DNA of 64,000 nucleotides from Armatimonadota bacterium (GCA_026003195.1 BPGU01000005.1:62001-126000); one strand, 5' to 3'. Counted from the stretch's first letter, positions 1 to 7,164 are shown. A program made the numbers and translations. Notes: a model not told the origin generated them from the letters alone.

Positions 1-128
1 TGCCGGTCTCTGGTGAGCACGGTTACCGTATCACCATCGTGCACACCGACAACGGTTCCTCTAATCTCCGAGTCGGCATAGGCGACAGAGACGATAAGAA
101 CCAGTAAGACCAGTATGCGAGATCTCAT
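1..128 (-). CDS. Thermonuclease-like (SNase fold) secreted protein, partial
   Basis: The gene is cut by the left edge of the window, so only the first 42 codons are visible. It starts at ATG 128-126 behind a GGAGGAGTT ribosome binding site. The protein begins with a hydrophobic signal-peptide-like segment (about residues 1-19, MRSRILVLLVLIVSVAYA). It then reads GTVVGVHDGDTVTVL, the usual opening strand of staphylococcal-nuclease-like enzymes with the DGDT motif that contributes a calcium-binding aspartate. The rest of the active site lies outside the window. A secreted or periplasmic nuclease is likely; an inactive SNase-fold protein cannot be excluded. It is the last visible gene of the leftward run. 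Confidence 0.7.
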   Translation of the reverse strand, partial: MRSRILVLLVLIVSVAYADSEIRGTVVGVHDGDTVTVLTRDR

Positions 129-145
129 CAGTCTAACTCCTCCAT

Positions 146-331
146 TCAATTCGGCAGGTTGCCGCTATGCTTCTCTGCAGCATAGATCAGGTAGCCCACG
201 AACATGATGATACCGAGCAGAGGTGAGAAGCTGGATAGTCCGATACACAGCAACAGCGTGCCGAGACAGCCCACACAGGTAACACAACCTTCGGCACATC
301 CCTGCTCCTGATTCTCAGTTCTGTCTTGCAT
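146..331 (-). CDS. Small cysteine-rich membrane protein (61 aa)
   Basis: I do not recognise a family. The start at 331 is well supported by TGGAGGTG eight bases upstream. The protein has a polar N-terminus, four closely spaced cysteines (GCAEGCVTCVGC, residues 11-22), then one long or two short hydrophobic segments (about residues 23-51), and a short charged tail. It is probably an inner-membrane protein. The cysteines could bind a metal or form disulfides. It lies 17 bp upstream of the thermonuclease-like gene on the same transcript. Confidence 0.65.
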   Translation of the reverse strand: MQDRTENQEQGCAEGCVTCVGCLGTLLLCIGLSSFSPLLGIIMFVGYLIYAAEKHSGNLPN

Positions 332-376
332 GGCAATACACCTCCAGAGATATTATGGCAGATAATGGCGTTTAAC

Positions 377-405
377 TGCAGGCGTGCCGTTCAGACACGC
401 CTGCA
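377..405. other. 10-bp perfect hairpin between Ro60 and the small membrane gene
   Basis: TGCAGGCGTG and CACGCCTGCA form a perfect 10-bp stem around a 9-base loop. No clear T-run follows on either strand, so a simple intrinsic terminator is not convincing. It lies in the 188-bp gene-free gap after the Ro60 gene, between the candidate RNA at 449-512 and the start of the small membrane gene. It could be a transcript 3' end, a processing site, or part of a larger structured RNA. Confidence 0.4.
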
Positions 406-448
406 TTCTACCTCAGGAGGAACGAGAATGAAGGAACGATTGCAGGGC

Positions 449-512
449 GGTGCGGTCAAGTTTCAGCCTGGAGTTTACCTTAGCAAGATAACCCAGGCAT
501 ACGTACCGCACC
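449..512 (-). ncRNA. Candidate structured RNA beside Ro60 (Y-RNA-like, unproven)
   Basis: Seven bases past the Ro60 stop codon lies a nested long-stem structure. The outer stem pairs GGTGCGGT (449-456) with ACCGCACC (505-512). A middle stem pairs GCCTGG (466-471) with CCAGGC (493-498). A further weak stem of about 5-8 bp lies inside. Read leftward, the 3' side of the outer stem is ACTTGACC, which resembles the ACUUGAC stretch on the 3' strand of vertebrate Y RNAs. Ro60 proteins bind Y RNAs through such an end-to-end stem with a bulge. Only the stems are seen; the Y-RNA assignment is inference. The alternative is a 3' UTR or attenuator structure of the Ro60 mRNA. Confidence 0.35.
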
Positions 513-519
513 GGAAACT

Positions 520-2148
520 CTAGAATTCGCCTCTCAGGAACGCAGATACCACCTGAGGCGTATCCGCGCTGAATCCCGCTATATCTAAACTTAGCATATC
601 GTCCGGATCGGCTAACTGCGCATGGTTCGCCGCCATGGCGCATACCACGTTCCGACAACCGGGATTGACTTGTTCACGATACCGGTTGAGCATCGTCACC
701 GGCTGGTCACTGCCTCGCCAGCTCTCCTCATCCGTATACATTACGATGCCGTCCACATCCATCCTGTTCTGGACGGCATACACGTAGGGCAGACTGCAAT
801 CGGTGCCCGCCATACGGGCTATCTCCCGTGCACGATTCAATACCTCGCCGAACCTCATGCTCCCCCAGTCCTCCTCAACAGTGATTGTCCTGTCGGAGAA
901 CAGGATTATTCTGGCATGAGACTCCGTGCGGAGCGTGATATACGCAATTGCTAACGCCGCCTCGAAGCAGTTCATACCGGTAATTGGTGAGTAATAGCCC
1001 ATAGATCCGCTGCAGTCTACGGCAATCAGCAGACGCCTGTTGATCGGCTCTACGTTCCTGAAACTCTGGTAGAACGCCTGTTCCAGAGCGTCTACTACAG
1101 ACTGCACCGGTATCCAGGTCTTGCTGGACTTTATGCCCTCCCCGCCTTTGTAAGTATACCACGCGGAGAGTATCTTCAACGGATGCACTCTGCTCCTGCG
1201 TATGTTCTCAGCATCTGTGATGTAGTTGCAGACATAGAGCACTATCTCATTCCTCTGGTCCATCAGTAATCCGGAGTCGCTCATGTTGCCCAGGTTCCTG
1301 ATGAGCGCTTCATACTTCAGGTTCGGTAGAAGCGCCTCCCAGACCCTGGCGTCCTTCAAGAACCTGGTAGGTAGATGCTCCCGCTCCAGCTCGTACTCCT
1401 TGATGATATGCACCAGATGCTCTGCATCCACAGCTTCGTGAGCGAGCTTCATCCCGTAGATGTAGCGCATCGCTCCCATATCATCGTCCGGTTCATACTT
1501 GCCTACAGCCCAGCGGAACAATCTATCATGCTCCGGCGTGGCTGGCTTGATGTGAATGGAACGCAACACATCGCGATGCGACCATCCGTCACGACTCTGA
1601 TACTTGGCAAGCTGGTATCCTAACCGCTCGGCGGGCTGGTTATACCAGCTGCCGATAGCCCTTCTCACCGCCCTGCCCCAGCCGCGCAGGTCATCTATCA
1701 TTGCCGCCAGGTGCAGGATGTGAGTGCCGGTACGGGCGACCTGCGTTACCGCTGCGGATGCTGCGCGTTTGGCTAAATCGTCACCGAAGGTGAGAGCCAG
1801 CGCGAGTACGAACAGCGCGGTATCGTTGCTCTTTGCCAGTCCCTGCCGGGATATAAGCACCGCCTGGTCGATAACCTCAACGGGATACTGCTTGAGTAGC
1901 TGGATGATGTTCTGCGCGTTCTCTACCGTGAGCTTCTGCTCGCTCACGTAGAACGTGCCTTTCTCACTGCCGGTGATGAGGAACCGCCTGAGTCTGTTCC
2001 ATGCATCGGCTTCATAAGCCCAACCACCGGCGTTGTTGGGCACCATGCCGGGCAGAGGATCCGGAGTGCCCGGTGCAGACCAGACATCAACGGTGTCTGC
2101 TTCTGACCGAGAGGTCAAGTGTGAGGTCAAGTGTTTTGCGTAGTTCAT
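520..2148 (-). CDS. rsr: Ro60 / TROVE-domain RNA-binding protein
   Basis: A 542-residue Ro 60-kDa family protein, a ring of HEAT-like repeats that binds Y RNAs and damaged structured RNAs. The N-terminal half has the family signature RFLITGSEKGTFYVSEQKLT (residues 55-74) followed by the helical TROVE region to about residue 350. The C-terminal vWA domain (about 372-542) keeps a metal-ion-dependent adhesion site: DCSGSM (D378, S380, S382), T449 and D473. Length matches bacterial Rsr proteins, so it looks intact. The start at 2148 follows GGGAGG. In bacteria, Rsr works with Y RNAs and exonucleases in RNA processing; in a phage it could steer host or phage RNA turnover (inference). The candidate RNA at 449-512 lies just downstream. 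Confidence 0.92.
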   Translation of the reverse strand: MNYAKHLTSHLTSRSEADTVDVWSAPGTPDPLPGMVPNNAGGWAYEADAWNRLRRFLITGSEKGTFYVSEQKLTVENAQNIIQLLKQYPVEVIDQAVLISRQGLAKSNDTALFVLALALTFGDDLAKRAASAAVTQVARTGTHILHLAAMIDDLRGWGRAVRRAIGSWYNQPAERLGYQLAKYQSRDGWSHRDVLRSIHIKPATPEHDRLFRWAVGKYEPDDDMGAMRYIYGMKLAHEAVDAEHLVHIIKEYELEREHLPTRFLKDARVWEALLPNLKYEALIRNLGNMSDSGLLMDQRNEIVLYVCNYITDAENIRRSRVHPLKILSAWYTYKGGEGIKSSKTWIPVQSVVDALEQAFYQSFRNVEPINRRLLIAVDCSGSMGYYSPITGMNCFEAALAIAYITLRTESHARIILFSDRTITVEEDWGSMRFGEVLNRAREIARMAGTDCSLPYVYAVQNRMDVDGIVMYTDEESWRGSDQPVTMLNRYREQVNPGCRNVVCAMAANHAQLADPDDMLSLDIAGFSADTPQVVSAFLRGEF

Positions 2149-2165
2149 AACGTACCTCCCTGATT

Positions 2166-2525
2166 CTATCTCCTGAGTGTTGCTACCAGTTTGGCGAACT
2201 TCAACGCCTCGTTGCTCGTACCGTTACCGAACCCTACCTTGTTCAGTAACCGGTAGAGTATGGATGCCTTGCGGACAGCATCCGCTATCTCCTGCGGATG
2301 GTTGAGAGTATTGACGTTCCTGATGGTATCCGATGCCGATGAACTCACATGCACCGATACCGTCTCGTCCGGATGACTGTCTCTCACATGCTCCAGAGCA
2401 TCGAGCGCAACCAGTATCTCACGATGCTCCGGTCTCAGACCGTCATCCCATACTCCATGCCAGTATCCGCAGGAACAGATGAACGCTCTACCACCATGAA
2501 CCGACGCCGTGTATACGTCCACCAC
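2166..2525 (-). CDS. Small protein, possible catalytically dead RNase H fold (119 aa)
   Basis: Not firmly recognised. The N-terminal half follows the RNase HI order of elements: a first strand VDVYTAS, a glycine-rich turn, the helix HREILVALDALEHV in place of the helix that carries the catalytic Glu, then a strand and helix VSVHVSSSASDTIRNV. The strand-1 and strand-4 aspartates of active RNase H are Ala/Ser here, so activity is unlikely if the fold call is right. A GTG start at 2525 follows GGAG. It sits between the 2540-2962 gene and Ro60 in a tightly spaced run, so a role with RNA is possible but inferred. Confidence 0.55.
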   Translation of the reverse strand: MVDVYTASVHGGRAFICSCGYWHGVWDDGLRPEHREILVALDALEHVRDSHPDETVSVHVSSSASDTIRNVNTLNHPQEIADAVRKASILYRLLNKVGFGNGTSNEALKFAKLVATLRR

Positions 2526-2539
2526 TCAAACACTCCGTA

Positions 2540-2962
2540 TTAACCTATTGGCAGACCGGTGTGTTTGATGATGGTATCTATCACATGAGCGTCCAGCAGT
2601 TGCACATCACGGTTCGGCATCAGATAGTATACTTCATACTCGCCGTCCCTGTCATGAACGAGCAGAACACAATGGATATCGTCTGCCAGGATGGAGAACG
2701 TGCCCCATAACAGGGCACAATCCTTTGAAGGTAGCGAGTTACCTCCAATCCGTAAGGTATCCGTATCAAGCAACTCGCTCATCCATAACGCCTGCCAATC
2801 GCCCAGTCCCATCTGGTAGAGTAACTCCGCCATTATGTTTGAAAGTCTCTCATCATAACGGGCGCAGGCAAGCTCCTTTATCTCCATCTTAGCACTGCGA
2901 ATCCGCTCCGCTTCCAGAACTACAGGTATCTCGTATTCCCCGTCTGTCGTCAGCGGGGCCAC
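2540..2962 (-). CDS. Hypothetical protein (140 aa)
   Basis: No family recognised. A longer reading starts at TTG 2989, but a perfect TAAGGAGG lies at 2978-2971 and places the start at GTG 2962 with 8-base spacing, just past the upstream gene's stop at 2976. The protein is acidic and mixed alpha/beta. It has a helical first half (EAERIRSAKMEIKELACA) and a C-terminal half with several predicted beta strands (CVLLVHDRDGEYEVYYLM). It is part of the leftward run ending in Ro60. Confidence 0.7.
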   Translation of the reverse strand: MAPLTTDGEYEIPVVLEAERIRSAKMEIKELACARYDERLSNIMAELLYQMGLGDWQALWMSELLDTDTLRIGGNSLPSKDCALLWGTFSILADDIHCVLLVHDRDGEYEVYYLMPNRDVQLLDAHVIDTIIKHTGLPIG

Positions 2963-2975
2963 TGTTGCTACCTCC

Positions 2976-3473
2976 TTACTCGCTTGCAAGACGCATCAGC
3001 CTCCTTACAGCAACGACCTGACCTCTCTCGTTGCGTATCGCAGTAGGACCCATGTCCGGAGCAACGAGATCCTTCCTGTGTATACCGGTAGCTGCCATCA
3101 CCTTCAGTACCGGTAGTGAGACTATAAATACAATCGGCACAAAGAAGGTGGTGCCGCACTTGCAAACACCTCCTTCGCCCGGTCGCCCGTGCTCAGGGCC
3201 ACTGCAGAAACACTCCTGTTTGTACTCGTACTCCGGTATCCACGAAGGGCTCGGGATGCCGGAAAGTGAGAACTTCTTCACTGCGAGAGGAACGGACTCT
3301 CCTGTCGAGTTGGGAATCTCATATTCCAGCACTTCTTCCGACACCTCCAGCTCATGCAGTCTCACAGGATCGTCACACTTCGGCAGTCGTAGCACTTCCT
3401 GGTCATCGCGAACGACCACCACTTCATGCGGTGTCCTGTTGACCAGGTGCACTGTAGTTCCATACACTTCCAT
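2976..3473 (-). CDS. Phage/bacterial 'NLTPHxV' family protein with a Cys-rich insert (165 aa)
   Basis: The start is placed at ATG 3473 (EVYGTTVHLVN) because AAGGAGG lies just upstream; a longer reading to 3509 lacks a good site. The N-terminus VHLVNRTPHEVVVV and the C-terminus VFIVSLPVLKVMAA...DLVAPDMGPTAIRNERGQVV match a small uncharacterised family common in phages and actinobacteria (N-L-T-P-H-x-V at the start, IVS-V and an R-G-x-I strand at the end). Unusually, the middle holds an insertion with CFCSG and CKCG that could bind zinc. Function is unknown. It is first in the transcript that runs to Ro60 and has a diverged copy of the repeated leader upstream. Confidence 0.7.
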   Translation of the reverse strand: MEVYGTTVHLVNRTPHEVVVVRDDQEVLRLPKCDDPVRLHELEVSEEVLEYEIPNSTGESVPLAVKKFSLSGIPSPSWIPEYEYKQECFCSGPEHGRPGEGGVCKCGTTFFVPIVFIVSLPVLKVMAATGIHRKDLVAPDMGPTAIRNERGQVVAVRRLMRLASE

Positions 3474-3481
3474 GATCGGTA

Positions 3482-3515
3482 CCTCCTTGCCAGAGTTTGT
3501 GGAATACATCCTTAT
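3482..3515 (-). promoter_or_regulatory. Repeated leader, copy L1 (diverged)
   Basis: Read leftward: AAGGATGTATTCCACAAACT, then a short spacer and AAGGAGGT before ATG 3473. It is the most diverged of seven copies of a leader found upstream of leftward genes (consensus TAGGTTATGTATCCCAAACT followed by TCAAGGAGG). It is either a promoter fused to a ribosome binding site or a conserved mRNA leader. Confidence 0.5.
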
Positions 3516-3565
3516 ATCGTTATCTTACCACTCTCTGCTACACTCTGTAGTATTGCCAGAAGCGG

Positions 3566-3690
3566 GGAAAGATAAGAGAGAGATAAGAGAGAGAGATAAA
3601 AGAGAGATAAAAGAGAGATAAAGGAGGGGGAGAGAGAACTACAAGAGAGTGACTGGAGAAGTGAGGAGAGGATAAAAGAGAGAGAGAAGC
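3566..3690. repeat. Purine-rich GA/GATAA tract
   Basis: About 125 bp of almost pure purine on the plus strand, made of imperfect repeats of AGATAAGAGAG and AGATAAAAGAG units. It fills most of the gene-free stretch 3516-3782 between the leader of the 2976-3473 gene and the terminator of the next transcript. No coding gene is supported in it. Such tracts can form triplex DNA, block polymerases, or act as unstructured spacers; no role is shown. Confidence 0.75.
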
Positions 3691-3782
3691 AAACAAGATG
3701 GCAATCTGTGCAGGTGAAGGAGATAAAGAGAAGGATTCAGTGGCGCCAGCCTCAAGATGCCGGAATCGAGAGGCTTGCCACC

Positions 3783-3814
3783 AAAAGACAAGGGGCCCGT
3801 CATGGGGCCCCCTT
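3783..3814 (-). terminator. Intrinsic terminator of the polymerase-like operon
   Basis: Read leftward: AAGGGGGCCC, short loop, GGGCCCCTT, then GTCTTTT. It is a strong GC hairpin with a T-rich tail, placed 5 bp after the stop of the small gene at 3819. It would end the transcript that begins at leader L3 and/or L2. Confidence 0.8.
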
Positions 3815-3818
3815 CGCA

Positions 3819-3983
3819 CTACTGCTCCTGCTTGTTCAGCTGGTCAAAGCAGGTCATCACCGCGTCCATCCAGCGCTGGAAATCATCCTGATCCATGTTG
3901 ATCTCGAGGCTGATCTTGCCGATCTTGATCTCCTTCTCGTCCAGCGGGATGCTGATGTTCTCTATCTCCAGCTTATGGCTCAT
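3819..3983 (-). CDS. Small acidic hypothetical protein (54 aa)
   Basis: ATG 3983 is preceded by GGAGGAGAACA. The reading frame runs 54 codons to TAG 3821-3819, and an intrinsic terminator follows directly. It begins MSHKLEIENISIPLDEKEIK and ends DQLNKQEQ; an amphipathic start is followed by an acidic helix. It overlaps the end of the 185-aa gene by 11 bp, which suggests translational coupling. No family is recognised. The good ribosome binding site, coupling and adjacent terminator make it a real gene. Confidence 0.75.
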   Translation of the reverse strand: MSHKLEIENISIPLDEKEIKIGKISLEINMDQDDFQRWMDAVMTCFDQLNKQEQ

Positions 3984-4530
3984 TGTTCTCCTCCTGAGGC
4001 TCGTCGTCCAGATTCACACCGACGCGGTTGACGGACGTCTTGCTGGCGCCGTTCAGCGAGTTCAGGAAATACACCATAGCATCCGCAGCCACGGGGTCCA
4101 GTCCGAATCCGTCGGGCACAAACCATCGTGCAGGCTGGTTCTGCCGAGCCTGCATATAATAGAACTGCGCACCGATAGCGGGCTGGATTCCGCCGTCCTC
4201 GCCACGAGTCACCCATACCAGCAAGGCGAGCGGCGAGGGCTCCTCGTTGCCCGGCACCTTGCGAGTGCCCCAGGCAAGCGCGCACTGCTTCAACGGCGCC
4301 TCGAACTGCCTGGTGCGAATCACGTCGGGCAGAGTGCGCCAGGTGTATCCCAGCGAGTCCTTCTGCTCAATCAATGCCTTGACCTCGGACAGCTTCTTGA
4401 TCTGCCAGTCATACAGCGGATCCTCAATCGGCGTGATGAGCCCATTCACGAGCTTCACCAGCACCTCCGCCAGGATCTTGTTACCGCCGGCACGCTCCAG
4501 TGCCTGTTCCATCAGCTGATTGATGTTCAT
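3973..4530 (-). CDS. Hypothetical protein (185 aa), downstream of the split polymerase pair
   Basis: No family recognised. Starts at ATG 4530 behind GGAGG. The N-terminal third is helical (MNINQLMEQALERAGGNKIL); the middle has a beta-rich region with LALLVWVTRGEDGGIQPAIG; the tail is acidic. It lies 36 bp after the beta-like polymerase gene, with a copy of the repeated leader in that gap, so it can be made separately or on the operon mRNA. An accessory subunit is conceivable only from position. Confidence 0.65.
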   Translation of the reverse strand: MNINQLMEQALERAGGNKILAEVLVKLVNGLITPIEDPLYDWQIKKLSEVKALIEQKDSLGYTWRTLPDVIRTRQFEAPLKQCALAWGTRKVPGNEEPSPLALLVWVTRGEDGGIQPAIGAQFYYMQARQNQPARWFVPDGFGLDPVAADAMVYFLNSLNGASKTSVNRVGVNLDDEPQEENNEP

Positions 4531-4534
4531 GGTC

Positions 4535-4570
4535 TACCTCCTTATTTGAGATTTGGAATACCTAACCTAC
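4535..4570 (-). promoter_or_regulatory. Repeated leader, copy L2
   Basis: Read leftward: GTAGGTTAGGTATTCCAAAT, then CTCAAATAAGGAGG before ATG 4530. It overlaps the stop codon of the upstream beta-like gene (4567). It gives the 185-aa and 54-aa genes their own leader inside the operon. Confidence 0.65.
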
Positions 4571-5763
4571 ATCAGTTTCCTGTCCAGTCTGGGCATATCC
4601 AGTCCGAGCTGGTGCGCCATGCGCCAGAGCGTATCCAGCTCCTGAACCAGCCCATCCTGGAGATGCTCCACCGGATCGATGCTATCTGCCAGTCCGGCAA
4701 ACAGTGCCGCCTCCGGACGCACGGAGACCACCTGCTCCCTGTGCATGGGAGTGCCGTGGTCGGTTGCGCCCACCCTGGTCCGATATGTCCAGAACGGGCT
4801 GTCGCCTTCCAGAAGCAAGTGTGCGCCCTTGCTTATCACCGAGCGCACATCTACCAGCAGGTCCACGTCTATGCCGTTAACCTGCACATCGTGGGGCAAC
4901 ATCGTGCACATGCCCTTGACGCCCTCCACGGTGACCAGCTTCACCAGCGTCTCAGGGCTGTACACGACGTGCCCCGTGATTGTCTGGCGTATCTGCTGCA
5001 CACGACCGCCGACGCGCTCCTCACGCTTCTCATAGCGCTCTGCATCCCTTACGAACCAGCGCACCTGATGCTCCTCGCCTTCAAAGCGCCTGATGAAGCG
5101 GAGTCTGCGTGCTCCTCTGGGAGTGGCATAGATGAGATCGGTGCGTTCCCCACGCATCGGCACAACGCCTATCGTGACGGTGCGCAGGATATCACCGAAC
5201 TCGCCGGGCTCGGGCTCCTCGAGAGGCAGTCCGTTCTTGAGCACCGACCTGAGCTCTCTAAAAGCCCGATGCACGCAGACACGCGTATAGTCCATGAGGC
5301 TGCCCGCAATATCCAGCACAGACGGCAGCCCCAGCGTTCGCAACGGATGGGACTTGCTGGTCCATTCCAGAACCAGCCCGAACTGCTGGGCTACGCGGGG
5401 GATATACTCCTTCTGCAGGTTGCGCGGGAGTATGTCCACTTCGTTTAGCTGGATCTCCAGGTTGTGCGGCTTGAACTGCTCCCATATCGGGAACAGCCCG
5501 AGTATCTTGCCGGCGCTCATCGCATCGTCTTCAGACTGGTTGTTTATCAGTCTGTTCAGACGATCGAGTCCGCTCAGCACCTCAAAGCCGTCACCGAACC
5601 GTATGGCGGGCTTGATGATCCTGAAGGCAGGATCGCCAAAGATGCGCATGCTGGCTACCACCAGTGCGCGTTTGCCCTGAATGCCAGCACCGCATTCATA
5701 AGCAACTGCGCCGGGCACAAACGCCCGGCGCGGATTGAACCGACTGAGAGAATCCTGTATCAT
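4567..5763 (-). CDS. RNA-polymerase beta-like double-psi barrel protein (398 aa)
   Basis: The key region is residues 273-312: LVKLVTVEGVKGM, then ILxDLLVD-type strands and SVISKGAHLLL. In bacterial RNA polymerase beta, the barrel reads DKMAGRHGNKGV, with two lysines eight residues apart that contact the growing RNA and NTP. Here K275 and K283 have the same spacing and the same G-x-K-G. The following text (G-x-x-VDLLV...S-x-x-SKG) parallels dGxPVDIVLNP...PSRMNxG of beta. The start is ATG 5763 behind AAGGAGG, which overlaps the stop of the beta'-like gene (14-bp gap). I infer one half of a split polymerase catalytic core. This rests on motif reading; a structure prediction would decide it. Confidence 0.5.
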   Translation of the reverse strand: MIQDSLSRFNPRRAFVPGAVAYECGAGIQGKRALVVASMRIFGDPAFRIIKPAIRFGDGFEVLSGLDRLNRLINNQSEDDAMSAGKILGLFPIWEQFKPHNLEIQLNEVDILPRNLQKEYIPRVAQQFGLVLEWTSKSHPLRTLGLPSVLDIAGSLMDYTRVCVHRAFRELRSVLKNGLPLEEPEPGEFGDILRTVTIGVVPMRGERTDLIYATPRGARRLRFIRRFEGEEHQVRWFVRDAERYEKREERVGGRVQQIRQTITGHVVYSPETLVKLVTVEGVKGMCTMLPHDVQVNGIDVDLLVDVRSVISKGAHLLLEGDSPFWTYRTRVGATDHGTPMHREQVVSVRPEAALFAGLADSIDPVEHLQDGLVQELDTLWRMAHQLGLDMPRLDRKLM

Positions 5764-5777
5764 CTCGCTCTGCCTCC

Positions 5778-6827
5778 TTAGAGATCTACTCCTTCCGGCG
5801 CCCAGCGCAGGGACCAGTAATCCCTTATCAGCCGACGCCAGTTGTGATTGAAATCCACAGCCCGACTCCTTGTGGCAACCATCTGCCTCACACCTGGCAA
5901 CGCCATGTTGATGAGCGTCACCAGGTTCGGCAAATCCTTGCCGAAGCCGAACTGCGATAGCGACACCGATTCACCGGTCTTCCTGCCATCCATCATCGCC
6001 TCTATGGCGGGCGTATATCTGTCATACGCCTCAGCCCAGGCGATATCGCCATACCGGTCATAGTCGTATCGGGCATGCACCCAGGTCCACCAGGTGGCTA
6101 TGCCGACCAGCGATTTGGCGGCATGACCGTTTGCCAGACTCTGCGGGTCCACCTGCTCCACAGAGTCCGGTATCTCCACATCAGATAACTCCAGAATACG
6201 GTCAAGCGATATCTCCATGTCCACATATTCCGCCGGCTTACCACCTGTCCAGACCACGAACAGTAGATCCCCGTCGCTATCGCCCTGCCTGTCCACCACC
6301 AGGTCGTGGTCGTTGACGAATATGCCGTATCGGTCACGTACCAGCTTTATTGTGCATTTTAGGGGATTGCTGGACGCGATGGGCCACCTGATGGCGAAGC
6401 CCTCGGAAGCGGGATGCACGTTCAGACCACGCATCCCGATCCATACCTCGCCCTGAGGCACGATGGGCAGCCCGATGGCATAGCTCATGACACCGGGCAT
6501 AGCCATCGCAGACGCCTGTAACAGCTTGCGTCTTGCGGCAGCCATGAGCCATGCCTCTATCTGTTTGACCACATTCTGGCGCTCCTGCTCAGAGGCTATC
6601 AGATAATCATTGAACAGCGACCATGGCGGACCCACAAGCAGCACCTTCATGCGAACACCGTCCACCATGATCTCCTTGACAGGCAGGTCCGGCTTCGGGA
6701 TGTCCACCAGTCTGTTACCAATCATTATCTGTGCCGGCTCGCCTGTCGCAAGCTCGTGCAGCACCGTGCGGGGATACGGCACTGCATAGATACCATTGAT
6801 CAGGTTCAGAGGAACGTTCACTATCAT
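5778..6827 (-). CDS. RNA-polymerase beta'-like double-psi barrel protein (349 aa)
   Basis: The start is placed at ATG 6827 (MIVNVPLNL) behind AGGAGGCGCAGAG; a longer reading to 6938 would cross the leader. Residues 182-187 are GDSDGD followed by LLFVVW. This is the D-x-D-G-D metal-binding motif of two-barrel polymerases (NADFDGD of beta'; SDLDGDLYFV-like in QDE-1 and eukaryotic RdRPs). Upstream is an R-W-P (147-149), comparable to the NRQPT region. Downstream, LVGIATWWTWV and MMDGRKTG resemble the LGIxxNxH and VDFxKTG blocks of the RdRP/YonO class. It is followed directly by the beta-like gene. Assignment is inference from motifs but several blocks agree in order. Confidence 0.55.
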   Translation of the reverse strand: MIVNVPLNLINGIYAVPYPRTVLHELATGEPAQIMIGNRLVDIPKPDLPVKEIMVDGVRMKVLLVGPPWSLFNDYLIASEQERQNVVKQIEAWLMAAARRKLLQASAMAMPGVMSYAIGLPIVPQGEVWIGMRGLNVHPASEGFAIRWPIASSNPLKCTIKLVRDRYGIFVNDHDLVVDRQGDSDGDLLFVVWTGGKPAEYVDMEISLDRILELSDVEIPDSVEQVDPQSLANGHAAKSLVGIATWWTWVHARYDYDRYGDIAWAEAYDRYTPAIEAMMDGRKTGESVSLSQFGFGKDLPNLVTLINMALPGVRQMVATRSRAVDFNHNWRRLIRDYWSLRWAPEGVDL

Positions 6828-6833
6828 CTCTGC

Positions 6834-6864
6834 GCCTCCTGAGTTTGGGATACATAACCTATAC
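6834..6864 (-). promoter_or_regulatory. Repeated leader, copy L3
   Basis: Read leftward: TATAGGTTATGTATCCCAAA, then CTCAGGAGGCGCA before ATG 6827. It heads the two-gene polymerase-like operon and matches the consensus at nearly every position. Confidence 0.7.
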
Positions 6865-6988
6865 TGCGTAGCGACAAGGGGATAAGGCGTAATATGCACA
6901 CACGGCAGAATTGATACAATACGGCAGAAGTGATACAAGGCGTCTAAACGCTACAGGATGCCTGTACACGCCACGAGATACGTGCAGA

Positions 6989-7120
6989 CGCCAAATATCT
7001 ACTCGCCAGATATCCACTCGCCAGATATCCACACACCAGAGGCGGTAAACAGAAGGGAACACCAACGCCAAACGGAACGCAGGCGCCAAACGGAACGCAG
7101 ACGCCAACAAACGGAACGCC
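6989..7120. repeat. Two short tandem repeat arrays in a gene-free spacer
   Basis: The gap between leader L3 and the terminator at 7131 holds no supported gene. It has three 15-bp units of the CGCCAGATATCCACT type at 6989-7033. It also has three 17-20-bp units containing CGCCAAACGGAACGCAG at 7065-7120. Copies differ by a few bases. They may be spacer expansions or binding sites. Confidence 0.75.
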
Positions 7121-7130
7121 ATATCCAGGC

Positions 7131-7159
7131 AAAACAGAAGGGCTCACAAAGGAGCCCTT
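7131..7159 (-). terminator. Intrinsic terminator of the 7165-7545 gene
   Basis: Read leftward: AAGGGCTC, loop CTTTGT, GAGCCCTT, then CTGTTTT. Perfect 8-bp stem with a T-rich tail, 5 bp after the stop codon at 7165. Confidence 0.85.
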
Positions 7160-7164
7160 ATCCG

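Noticed and set aside
377-405. Rho-independent terminator of Ro60
   Set aside because: Good stem but no T-run on either strand, so listed only as a hairpin.
3895-5448. Long rightward reading frame (517 codons) opposite the 185-aa and 398-aa genes
   Set aside because: No ribosome binding site; it lies wholly opposite genes with good starts, coupling and a terminator. It is a mirror frame.
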